Shown: positions 1 through 8,383 of the stretch, piece after piece
Layout: each line of letters opens with the position of its first letter
Position numbering within the stretch: the stretch's first letter is position 1
NCBI GenBank assembly: GCA_035291605.1
Contig: DATDRS010000364.1
Coordinates: 1-14,248 of the forward strand
Direction of reading: 5' to 3'
DNA: 14,248 bases
Origin: DATDRS01 sp035291605
GTDB lineage: Bacteria; Chloroflexota; Anaerolineae; Anaerolineales; UBA6663
Notes under the pieces: generated by a model
The model's database searches: none
What the model saw: the letters and a program-made list of their open reading frames with translations, nothing else
What the model was told of the DNA's origin: nothing
Translations under genes and position numbers: made by a program

Positions 1-725
1 CCCTCGATCAACTGCGACACTAACTCCACGCTGCCGTGATGGAAGATCACCTGCCCGCGCCCCGGCGGCAGGCTCATGAACACCGGCTCGTCGGCGGAGA
101 TCACTCGCGCCAGTTCGGCCAGCGCGCGCGCCGGGATGATGGCGTTGATCGGCTCGCCTACGGCGGGCGTGGAGAGGTGCGCCGTCCGCACGGAGAGCCG
201 GAAGCCGTCCGCCGCCGCGAGCGTCACCTGCCCCCCGTCAATCTTCGCCAGCACGCCCGTGAGGATGGGGCGCGCCTCGTCGGTGGCCGCCGCGAAGATG
301 ACGTGATTGATCATCTCGCGGAAATCCTCGACGTTGAGTTGGAGGGCGTGGTCCAGGTCGGCCGGCGGGATGAGGGGGAACTCCTGCGCGTCAATGCCCT
401 TGAGGTTGGCGTGCACGCGCCCGCAGGTCAGGTTCAAGGTCTGCGTGCGGACGGTGAGGCTCATCTCCACTTTGTCCTGCGGGAGCGTGTTCACCAGGTC
501 CACCAGCGTCTTGGCCGGGACGGTCGTGGCGCCTTCGTCCTCGATCTTGGCCCCAATCCAGCAGGTGATGCCCAGCTCCAGGTTGGTCGCCGAGAGGCGC
601 AGGCGGGCGTTGTCGCTGGCGATCAGGATGTTGCCCAGCACCGGCAGCGTGCTCCGGGCGGCCACGGCGCGCGCGACAATGCTCAGGCCTTTGGCGAGGT
701 TCTCTTGCAGGCAGGAGGCTTTCAT
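1..725 (-). CDS. dnaN: DNA polymerase III beta subunit (sliding clamp), 3' end beyond window
   Basis: Encodes the ring-shaped processivity clamp that holds DNA polymerase III and other replication and repair proteins on DNA. I translated the minus strand from the ATG at 725-723. The 241 complete codons are open to the window edge with no stop. The start MKASCLQENLAKGL and the stretches LPVLGNILI, EFPLIP and AADGFRLSVR are typical of beta-clamp domains 1 and 2. The family is usually about 370 residues, so roughly the last third is missing off the left edge. A GGAG Shine-Dalgarno lies 10 nt before the ATG. The 140-nt gap to the upstream gene contains a promoter candidate and an inverted repeat, so dnaN probably has its own promoter even though it follows three genes on the same strand. 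No dnaA or gyrB is nearby, so nothing here marks the replication origin. Confidence 0.95.
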   Translation of the reverse strand, partial: MKASCLQENLAKGLSIVARAVAARSTLPVLGNILIASDNARLRLSATNLELGITCWIGAKIEDEGATTVPAKTLVDLVNTLPQDKVEMSLTVRTQTLNLTCGRVHANLKGIDAQEFPLIPPADLDHALQLNVEDFREMINHVIFAAATDEARPILTGVLAKIDGGQVTLAAADGFRLSVRTAHLSTPAVGEPINAIIPARALAELARVISADEPVFMSLPPGRGQVIFHHGSVELVSQLIE

Positions 726-778
726 AAGATGACGGCTCCGGGAGTTAGAGTGGAGAGCAGGAATTTGGGCGCGGGCGC

Positions 779-798
779 ATACTCCGCACGCGGAGTAT
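779..798. repeat. Perfect inverted repeat upstream of dnaN, possible operator
   Basis: Two perfect 9-bp arms, ATACTCCGC (779-787) and GCGGAGTAT (790-798), are separated by 2 bp (AC). The symmetry suits a dimeric DNA-binding protein. The right arm overlaps the predicted dnaN -10 box, so a bound protein would block initiation. The same sequence could also form an RNA hairpin. The binding protein is unknown. Confidence 0.5.
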
Positions 799-822
799 AC
801 AACGAGTCGGGAGAAAAGAGAA
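794..822 (-). promoter_or_regulatory. Candidate dnaN promoter
   Basis: On the minus strand a TATACT -10 box (799-794) follows a weak -35 TTCTCT (822-817) at a 17-nt spacing. Transcription would start inside or just after the inverted repeat at 779-798, giving a leader of about 60 nt before the dnaN ATG at 725. The -10 is good (5/6) and the -35 is poor (3/6), so this is a prediction only. Confidence 0.4.
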
Positions 823-865
823 AGAGAGAGAGAACGCTTTCAGGGACAGCGACGCGCCAAAAGGC

Positions 866-3208
866 TCACGCGTGGGAGAGAAAGGCCAGAGCGCGTTCCC
901 CATCCATTACAATTTCCAGCGTGTGGCCCGCGCGCTCGGACGGGATGTGGATGACCTTGATGCAGTGGTGGGCGTAGCCGTCCGCGTCCGGCAGGAGCTC
1001 TGCCAGGCGATTGTGCGCTTTGTCCACGAACTCCTGATTCAGAAAGTCGCCCCGGCTGTCGGGGTGCACGGCCAGCGAGTAAATTTTGGACTCGACCAGA
1101 TCCTGAAAGAAATGCGTGCCATAGGACGGTTCGGGGGTCATCCCCTCCGGGCCGATGGAAAGCTCCACGAGGGCGCGGGCGTTGTAGATATCCGCATAAC
1201 TCACCGGCACGCCGAGCTGGATGTTCGACGAACCCCAGCGCCCCGGCCCGACCAAAATAAAGTTGCGCCCCTCCAGCGCCTTGTTCAGACGGCTCACGAC
1301 GACGGCCACGTCCTTGCGCCGCCGCGGCTCGGCCAGCCGGTCGTAGGCCGGCGGGTCCACGTAGACGACGTATTCGACCGCGTTCACCTGCCCCTGCGGC
1401 ACCATCTGCGTGGTGAAGAAGATTTTGTCCTCCGGCGTCAGGTCGAGCGGGAAGGGACGGGGGGCCTCGCCCGGGCTGTGCATGCTCTGCGGGCGGCATT
1501 GCAGTAGATGGAAGACGAGCTGCGGCCTGGGGGTGTCCGGTTTGAGCGTGATGGCGAACTCGACGTCCACTGGCAGGCTGTACTGGCGCGCGAGCGTCGT
1601 CAGCACGCTTTTGATGAAAGAGGCGAAATCGCTCCGGGTCAGGAGGTTGTCGAAAGTCAGCACCAACCGCGCGGGCAGGACGTCGGGGCCGAGGCGGTTG
1701 AGCGGCATGAGCGTGTCGGACTCCGTGTCCTTCAACGAGGCCACCCAGCGCAGCGCCGGATAGTCCCGGTCAAGCACCTCGCGGAACGGCACGGTCGTGA
1801 ACTTGTTCGCCTTCAGGTCAATCGCGTCCAGCCATTGCTGCGAGTAATGCTCGACGGCCTCCGGCGAATTTTCCGGCCGCAGGAGCGGATGGCTGAGGAA
1901 GATCAGGCGCGGGTAGTCCTCGCCGATGCGCTCCACTGCGCGGGTCCCCAACCCCATCACCAACCGCACAAACCCTTCTTCGCGCCGCAGGCGCGGCGTC
2001 CACACGATCGGGCTGCAGCTGAAGGCCACCCCGGCCAGCGTGGGGAAAAGATAGCCGCGATACGTTTCGCCCTGAACTTCTTGCAGCAGGATCGCCATGC
2101 GCTCGTCGTAGTCGAGCAGGCCCATGCGGCGGCGGTAGATGAGCGCGTCGGGGCTGTAGACGCTGGCATAGACGCGGCGGATGGCGAGCGTGAGGTCGCG
2201 CAGGTTCTCGCTGAGCCGGCCCTGATTCGGGCAGAAGTAACTCGCGTATTTGCCGGCGAAGGTCGTGCCGAAGTTGTCCTCCAGCAGGCTGGAGGAGCGC
2301 ACGATGAGCGGCGTCCGGCCCAACTCGCTCAGCAGGCTCCGCAGGCGGTCGGCGATCGCCTCCGGGAAGCGCCCGCGTTCGTAGGTCTCCTGGATTTGCG
2401 GGTACTCGGCGCGGATTTGCTCGACGGGCTTGTACTTCTGATTGATGTACTCCAGGTCGTTCACCGCCTTGAAGTCGTAGAACACGTCCGCGCCCACGAA
2501 CCACGAACGGGGCAGGATCACCTGCTCGGCCAGGTGCGGCGCGGCGCCTTTGAGGATCTTGTGCGCGAGCAGCATCCCCGCCGCTTTGCCGCCGACCTTG
2601 CCCCCGCCGATCCGGTGAGAGAGGATGGTTTTGAAATCCGCCGCCGTGAACCAGGCTTTCGCCACGTGCACAAAGCTCAGCTGGTCGCTGATCATCGTCT
2701 TAGTGAGGACGACGATGATCTCTTCGAGGTGGTGGCTGATCTGGGCGCGCTCGGAGGGCGGGAGGTCTTCGTATTGCTCGGCCTGCCGCAGGAGCAAATC
2801 CACTGGCGCCAGTTCGGGGTTGAAAGTGAGGCGCACGTCGCCCGGCAGGGCCAGCACCCCCCGCCGCTGGCGGCTTTCGATCACCAGTTCCTCGATGATG
2901 CGATGAAACAGGTCCATCGGCAGGTTGTAGGCGAAGTAGAAATCGGTCAGGTAATCGCGAATCTGGCCGAGGCGCTGCTCCCAGATGTGCGCTTCCTCCT
3001 GCGCGTAGGGGTCGCTCATGCCCTCGCGGTGCTGGGAGAGGACGGCCTTGTCTTTGGCTTCCTGCTCGAGCTGCTCCGGCGTGATCACGCCCCGGCGGTA
3101 GAGTTCCTCGCGCATGCGCTGGCGGATCGGCCGCGCGAGGATGGGGTACTGCGCGATCTGCAGGTAGAGCGCCAGGATCTGCGGGGCTTCGAGCGGAAGG
3201 TCGGGCAT
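866..3208 (-). CDS. PEP/pyruvate-binding (PPDK N-terminal-like) protein lacking phosphotransfer domains
   Basis: 780 residues. The middle, about residues 200-573, resembles the ATP-grasp PEP/pyruvate-binding domain of PEP synthase and pyruvate phosphate dikinase. It has the glycine-rich GGGKVGGKAAGM (201-212), the IVRSSSLLEDNFG segment (302-314), LLQEVQG (374-380), and VDVEFA followed by LLQCRP (547-572) where the domain normally closes. The swivelling His domain (TGG-SHAAI-like) and the C-terminal PEP-binding TIM barrel are absent. Instead there is a C-terminal module of about 200 residues with GPGRWGSS (654-661) and SYGTHFFQDLVES (695-707). I recall that module from uncharacterised bacterial proteins of this type but cannot assign it a reaction. 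The N-terminal 190 residues are mostly helical and unrecognised. It is therefore not a complete PEP synthase. The start lies 3 nt after the MOSC stop with no clear Shine-Dalgarno, which suggests translational coupling. Confidence 0.8.
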   Translation of the reverse strand: MPDLPLEAPQILALYLQIAQYPILARPIRQRMREELYRRGVITPEQLEQEAKDKAVLSQHREGMSDPYAQEEAHIWEQRLGQIRDYLTDFYFAYNLPMDLFHRIIEELVIESRQRRGVLALPGDVRLTFNPELAPVDLLLRQAEQYEDLPPSERAQISHHLEEIIVVLTKTMISDQLSFVHVAKAWFTAADFKTILSHRIGGGKVGGKAAGMLLAHKILKGAAPHLAEQVILPRSWFVGADVFYDFKAVNDLEYINQKYKPVEQIRAEYPQIQETYERGRFPEAIADRLRSLLSELGRTPLIVRSSSLLEDNFGTTFAGKYASYFCPNQGRLSENLRDLTLAIRRVYASVYSPDALIYRRRMGLLDYDERMAILLQEVQGETYRGYLFPTLAGVAFSCSPIVWTPRLRREEGFVRLVMGLGTRAVERIGEDYPRLIFLSHPLLRPENSPEAVEHYSQQWLDAIDLKANKFTTVPFREVLDRDYPALRWVASLKDTESDTLMPLNRLGPDVLPARLVLTFDNLLTRSDFASFIKSVLTTLARQYSLPVDVEFAITLKPDTPRPQLVFHLLQCRPQSMHSPGEAPRPFPLDLTPEDKIFFTTQMVPQGQVNAVEYVVYVDPPAYDRLAEPRRRKDVAVVVSRLNKALEGRNFILVGPGRWGSSNIQLGVPVSYADIYNARALVELSIGPEGMTPEPSYGTHFFQDLVESKIYSLAVHPDSRGDFLNQEFVDKAHNRLAELLPDADGYAHHCIKVIHIPSERAGHTLEIVMDGERALAFLSHA

Positions 3209-3211
3209 GAG

Positions 3212-3673
3212 TCAACGTTCGACGACGATCTTCACCGCATCGCCCACACGGATCGGGCCGCCCGTCACCACGCGGGCCACAACGCCCAGCCCTTCGGCCG
3301 CCTGCTCGCGCGACCTGCCCTGGACCGCCTCGAACCGTTCACAGCCGGTGCGGGGCTTCACCACTTCCACGCGGGCCGCCTCGCCCAGTTGCAGAACCGC
3401 GCCATGCGCCAGCGCCGCCACGTCCAGGCCCTGGACGACGATTTGCTCGCCCATCTGCCCCGGCTCAGTATGGAAGCCCTCGGCGCGCAGGCGGCCCAAG
3501 GTTTCGAGCGACATGATGTTCAACTGCCGGTCGGGGTGTTTCCCCTTGCGGTCGCCCTCGATGCCGCCGCCTACGACGAGCGTCGCGCTGGCCAGAGGGA
3601 CGCGCGTGTAATGCTCAGGCGCATCGCGTTGAGCAGATTCCGGTTTGTAAACGATGCTGACGATTTCGCTCAT
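3212..3673 (-). CDS. MOSC domain-containing protein
   Basis: 153 residues, single-domain size. MOSC domains, named after molybdenum-cofactor sulfurase C-termini, are thought to carry sulfur or bind molybdenum cofactor; stand-alone bacterial members are mostly uncharacterised. Visible family features are VVGGGIEGDRKG (33-44), PGQMGEQIVVQGLD (71-84) and the conserved cysteine in TGCERF (C111), the likely persulfide or cofactor site. I chose the ATG at 3673 because GGGAGG sits 7 nt upstream. The frame stays open further upstream into the end of typA, but those extra residues are not family-like. It begins 41 nt after the typA stop and ends 3 nt before the next gene, consistent with a typA-MOSC-PEP-binding operon. 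The substrate cannot be told from sequence. Confidence 0.85.
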   Translation of the reverse strand: MSEIVSIVYKPESAQRDAPEHYTRVPLASATLVVGGGIEGDRKGKHPDRQLNIMSLETLGRLRAEGFHTEPGQMGEQIVVQGLDVAALAHGAVLQLGEAARVEVVKPRTGCERFEAVQGRSREQAAEGLGVVARVVTGGPIRVGDAVKIVVER

Positions 3674-3714
3674 GATCGGCCTCCCATCGGCTGAGTCGTC
3701 CTCGCGCGGAGAAC

Positions 3715-5559
<1,845 letters not shown>

Positions 5560-5620
5560 AGTAGTCAGTGAGCAGTGATCAGTCATCCGTCTATGTCTGT
5601 TTACTGGCGACTGACGACTG
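5560..5620. repeat. CAGT heptad repeats forming an imperfect inverted repeat, 5' of typA
   Basis: Reading the plus strand, 7-nt units ending in CAGT (AGTCAGT, GAGCAGT, GATCAGT; 5563-5583) are followed after about 20 nt by units beginning ACTG (ACTGGCG, ACTGACG, ACTGAAA; about 5603-5623). The two groups are inverse in orientation and could pair imperfectly. The array touches the typA start codon. A related array, three ACTGATY heptads, lies at 10740-10763 before the EamA transporter. Function unknown. Confidence 0.6.
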
Positions 5621-5653
5621 AAACAAAAACCCCGGCCAAAAATGCGGCCGAGG
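5621..5653 (-). terminator. Intrinsic terminator-like hairpin in the typA leader
   Basis: On the minus strand an 8-bp stem CCTCGGCC (5653-5646) pairs with GGCCGGGG (5637-5630), with one G-U pair and an 8-nt loop, followed at once by TTTTTGTTT (5629-5621). This is a convincing Rho-independent terminator shape. No minus-strand gene lies upstream for it to terminate, and it sits between a predicted typA promoter and the typA start. Attenuation of typA is therefore one reading. Confidence 0.6.
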
Positions 5654-5677
5654 TCGTTCGGCTTACGGGCAGGATGG

Positions 5678-5706
5678 ATGATACCACGAGGCGAAGCGGT
5701 TGAGAA
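5678..5706 (-). promoter_or_regulatory. Candidate typA promoter
   Basis: Minus-strand -35 TTCTCA (5706-5701, 4/6 match) and -10 TATCAT (5683-5678, 5/6 match) with a 17-nt spacer. Predicted start near 5671, about 110 nt before the typA ATG and about 18 nt before the terminator-like hairpin. No experimental support. Confidence 0.4.
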
Positions 5707-5792
5707 GGGCGAAATCGGTACGGTCAAAAGGAGAAGAGCGCGCGTGGCTGGGAGGCGAGCCGGGTGGTCAAAGGGTAGCTGGAAATTCCCGC

Positions 5793-5821
5793 TTGACGCA
5801 TCCCGGTTTCCCGATTATAGT
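5793..5821 (+). promoter_or_regulatory. sigma70-type promoter for csp
   Basis: TTGACG (5793-5798) and TATAGT (5816-5821), each matching consensus at 5 of 6 bases, with the optimal 17-nt spacer. The predicted start near 5828 gives a csp leader of about 144 nt. Long 5' leaders are typical of cold-shock genes of the cspA family. This is the best-looking promoter in the window. Confidence 0.7.
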
Positions 5822-5866
5822 TTGCGACTGTAGGATGCTCGTAAGTTCGTTGGAAGCAGGAAGACG

Positions 5867-5901
5867 ACGGCCCACAGGAGTATCCCCGTGTGGGCCGTTT
5901 T
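5867..5901 (+). promoter_or_regulatory. Hairpin with T-run in the csp 5' leader (attenuator or cold-sensing structure)
   Basis: A perfect 10-bp stem, ACGGCCCACA (5867-5876) and TGTGGGCCGT (5889-5898), encloses a 12-nt loop and is followed by a run of four T (5898-5901). It lies about 40 nt after the predicted start and 70 nt before the ATG. An outer 5-bp helix AAGCA (5854-5858) with TGCTT (5901-5905) could close around the whole element. That makes a structured leader as likely as a simple terminator. Confidence 0.6.
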
Positions 5902-5971
5902 GCTTGACCGCTTCGATAAGAACACAGCGCCTAACACTATTTTTCTTTTTGCCAAAAGGAGGCAAATTCTA

Positions 5972-6181
5972 ATGTCTGAGCGCATCATCGGCACGGTCAA
6001 GTGGTTCAATAACACCAAGGGCTACGGCTTCATCGGCCGCGAGGGCGGGGAGGACGTGTTCGTTCACTTCTCCGCCATCAAGGGCGACGGCTACCGCTCT
6101 CTCGAGGAAGGCCAGAAGGTGGAGTTCTCCATCCAGCAAGGCCCTAAGGGTTTGCAGGCAGCTGACGTCGTGAAAGTGTAA
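5972..6181 (+). CDS. Cold-shock protein, CspA family
   Basis: 69 residues, a single cold-shock domain: a small beta-barrel that binds single-stranded RNA and DNA, melts RNA structure and acts as an RNA chaperone or antiterminator. RNP1 is KGYGFI (16-21) and RNP2 is VFVHF (29-33); the start MSERIIGTVKWFNNTKGYGF is canonical. The ATG at 5972 is fixed by a very strong Shine-Dalgarno, AAAAGGAGG (5954-5962), 9 nt upstream. The frame is open further upstream, but only through the leader. Upstream are a good promoter and a structured leader of about 144 nt; downstream is a strong terminator, so it is a single-gene unit. Whether it is actually cold-induced cannot be told from sequence, since many Csp paralogues are constitutive. 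Confidence 0.96.
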   Translation: MSERIIGTVKWFNNTKGYGFIGREGGEDVFVHFSAIKGDGYRSLEEGQKVEFSIQQGPKGLQAADVVKV

Positions 6182-6202
6182 GATCACTTCTCCGCAGACA
6201 AC

Positions 6203-6235
6203 AAAACCCCCGTCACGCGCGTGGCGGGGGTTTTT
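6203..6235. terminator. Bidirectional intrinsic terminator between csp and the kinase gene
   Basis: A 10-bp stem (6207-6216 with 6221-6230, one G-U pair) with a GCGC loop is flanked by AAAA on the left and TTTTT on the right, so it can act in both directions. On the plus strand it ends csp, 22 nt after its stop. On the minus strand it can end the convergent kinase transcript. Confidence 0.9.
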
Positions 6236-6253
6236 GATTCTGCATGTATGTGA

Positions 6254-6280
6254 TAGAGACGTTCCGACGGAACGTCTCTA
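6254..6280. repeat. Perfect 27-nt palindrome (REP-like) covering the kinase stop codon
   Basis: Arms TAGAGACGTTCC (6254-6265) and GGAACGTCTCTA (6269-6280) are perfect inverse complements around a 3-nt centre. The element resembles the dispersed AGAGACGTTCC-type palindromes I recall from Chloroflexota and cyanobacterial genomes (memory, not a search). Its outer bases on the minus strand form the TAG stop of the kinase gene, and the RNA would be a stable 3' hairpin. Confidence 0.75.
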
Positions 6281-8383
6281 CGGCGCGGGCCGGGGCTGCC
6301 AGACGGGGTCGGTGTCGTGCACGTTGGCCGGGGTGTTGCTCAGATTTCTCTGATCGGTCGCGGCCAGCGTCATCACGTAGACCTGGCGATGCTGGTCGCG
6401 GGTGGAGATGAATACGATCCACTGTCCGTCCGGGCTGAACTGCGGAGCCGAATTGCCGAGCGTGATCGTCAGTTGGATGTTGCTCAGCCGGTCGTCCACG
6501 GGTGTGAGGATGACTTCGTTCGACCCGCTCGTCCGGCGGGTGTAGGCCACGTACTGGCCGTCGGGCGAGACCGCCGGGTCTTCGAGCGTGGCGCTGAACT
6601 CGCGCCCGCTGCGGAAGGTCCGGTTGCTGCTCCCGTCGAGGACGATGCTCCGCAATTCCTGGCCGTCGAAGCTCGTCGTCACGAAGATTATGCGCTTGCA
6701 GTCGGGGAACACGGTCGCGTCGTACTCGGTCGGGCTGCCGTGTGTGGCGCTGAAGTTGACCGGCCGCCGCTCCGCCTGCACGTCTTCCAGCGTGGTGTAG
6801 AAAAGCTGCTGGGAGTTGTTGACCCTCCGCGAGGTGAACCAGATTCTGCCGTCGGCGCACCAGGCCGGGTGGTAATCGTCGCCCGCCGGGCGGCCCGGCT
6901 GGACGGCGGTGAGGTCAACCGGGCTGGAGCCGTCGGCGCTGATCATCCAGATGTCCAGGCCGTTGGCTGCGTCGCCCGGCGCGACGTAGAGCAGTTTCGT
7001 CCCGTCGGGACTCCAGGCAAGCTGCGTGCCGTTGAACTGCCAGCGCGCGTCCCACTTGGGGGCCGGGTCGAAGGTGAGCTGCTTCACGTCGCTCCCGTCC
7101 GGGTTCATGGTGTAAACCTGGTACGTCTGGCCGTCGCGGTTGCTGATGAAGGCAATGCGCCCGCCGCCGCCAATGGGCGGATTGGTGGCCGTCGGGCTGG
7201 GTTCCACAGTCGGCGTGTGCGTCGGCGGCGCAGGTGTGGGTGTGTCGGTTGAGGCAGGAGTCTCGGTCGGAGGCGCGGGCGTATCCGTCGCCGGGGCCGC
7301 CGCCGGGGGTTCGGTCGCCTTCACTTCTTGTGTGGCTGTCGGCGCGGGCGTATCCGTCGCGCCTGAAGCGCCCAACCCCGCTAAGCCGAACAGGCCGAAG
7401 AGCGCTGCACCGGCCAGGACGACCGCGCCGATCCCGGCGGGGACGAGCCAGCCAGGGCGCGCCGGGCGTGTTGCCGCGGCGGTGGGCGTGACCTGCGCCG
7501 ACGAGGCCACCTGCGTCCTGGCCGCCGACTGCGCGACGACCGTCGGGGCGGGCTCGGCGCGGACAGTCGGCGGATAGGTCACGATCTCGCCCGTGAGCGC
7601 GGCTTTGAATTCGGCAATATCCTTGAAGCGGTCGTCGGGTTTGACCTGGAGCGCGCGCTTGAGCGCGGCGGCGACGTGCGCCGAGAGGCCGGGCCGCAGC
7701 GTCTCGGGCGGCGGGAGCGGTGTGTTGCCGAGCAGGCGTTCCATGCTCTCGGGCGGGGACCGGCCGCAGAGCAGGTTGAAGATCGTCGCGGCGAGCGCGT
7801 ACTGGTCGGTGCGCGCGTCGGTGCGCGCCATGCCGTACTGCTCGGGCGGCGCGAAGCCGGGCGTGAGGGCCACGGCGCTGGTCGTCGTCTTCTGCCCGCT
7901 GGGCGTGGCCTTGGCGATGCCGAAGTCCACCAGGATCGCCTCGCCGGCTGCGTTCAGCTTGATGTTCCCCGGCTTGATGTCGCGATGGATGACCGGCGGG
8001 GTGCGGGCGTGCAGGTAGGTCAACGCGTCGCAGATCTGCCCGGCCCAGCGGAGGACGTCGGCCTCGGGGAGTCTCTCCTCCCTGGCAAGGCGCTCTTTGA
8101 GGTCTTCGCCCTCGACGTAGTCCATGACCAGGTATTGCTGGTCGCCGAGGATGAAGTGGTTGGTGACGCGCGGCAGGTGGTGATGGCGCAGCGTGGCGAG
8201 GAGCGTCGCCTCGCGCTTGAACAGCCGCTCGGTTTCGGGGGAAACGCTGAGGTTTTCTTTGACGGCGCAGGGAATGGCGAGACTTTCGTCGGTGGCGAGG
8301 TACACCGCGCCCATGCCCCCCTGACCGAGGATGCGCTCGATCCGGTAGCGCCCGTTGAGGAGTTCGCCGCTGTTGAGGGTCAT
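6278..8383 (-). CDS. Membrane Ser/Thr protein kinase with TolB-like beta-propeller sensor
   Basis: 701 residues. The N-terminal Hanks-type kinase domain (about 12-265) has a complete active site: glycine loop GQGGMGAVY (20-28), Lys42 in AVKE, HRDIKPGN (133-140, catalytic Asp135), DFG (153-155) and an APPE motif (178-181). Then come a Pro/Thr-rich linker, one membrane helix (about 311-335), a second low-complexity linker rich in TP and PT (343-400), and a C-terminal region (about 405-697). That last region carries repeated SPDG, NPDG and DG-W units and blocks such as RIAFISNRDG, typical of PD40/TolB-like propeller blades. The topology implies a cytoplasmic kinase and an external propeller that may sense a ligand or cell wall. 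The ATG at 8383 fits kinase N-termini; only a distant AAGGA serves as Shine-Dalgarno. It is probably monocistronic. Its targets are unknown. Confidence 0.92.
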   Translation of the reverse strand: MTLNSGELLNGRYRIERILGQGGMGAVYLATDESLAIPCAVKENLSVSPETERLFKREATLLATLRHHHLPRVTNHFILGDQQYLVMDYVEGEDLKERLAREERLPEADVLRWAGQICDALTYLHARTPPVIHRDIKPGNIKLNAAGEAILVDFGIAKATPSGQKTTTSAVALTPGFAPPEQYGMARTDARTDQYALAATIFNLLCGRSPPESMERLLGNTPLPPPETLRPGLSAHVAAALKRALQVKPDDRFKDIAEFKAALTGEIVTYPPTVRAEPAPTVVAQSAARTQVASSAQVTPTAAATRPARPGWLVPAGIGAVVLAGAALFGLFGLAGLGASGATDTPAPTATQEVKATEPPAAAPATDTPAPPTETPASTDTPTPAPPTHTPTVEPSPTATNPPIGGGGRIAFISNRDGQTYQVYTMNPDGSDVKQLTFDPAPKWDARWQFNGTQLAWSPDGTKLLYVAPGDAANGLDIWMISADGSSPVDLTAVQPGRPAGDDYHPAWCADGRIWFTSRRVNNSQQLFYTTLEDVQAERRPVNFSATHGSPTEYDATVFPDCKRIIFVTTSFDGQELRSIVLDGSSNRTFRSGREFSATLEDPAVSPDGQYVAYTRRTSGSNEVILTPVDDRLSNIQLTITLGNSAPQFSPDGQWIVFISTRDQHRQVYVMTLAATDQRNLSNTPANVHDTDPVWQPRPAP

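Noticed and set aside
36..977. 313-codon plus-strand frame opposite dnaN
   Set aside because: The minus strand gives an unmistakable beta-clamp; this frame is its antisense.
1508..3694. 728-codon open frame on the plus strand opposite the PEP-binding and MOSC genes
   Set aside because: Antisense shadow in GC-rich DNA. The translation is Arg/His/Gln-rich without domains, while the minus strand carries two clear protein families.
5560..5620. Heptad repeats considered as a CRISPR or iteron array
   Set aside because: Units are far too short and degenerate for CRISPR; no cas genes. With no replication initiator gene nearby, iterons are unsupported.
5700..5972. Small frames in the typA-csp gap, including an upstream extension of csp from 5888
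   Set aside because: They overlap the promoter and leader hairpin. The strong Shine-Dalgarno at 5954-5962 fixes the csp start at 5972.
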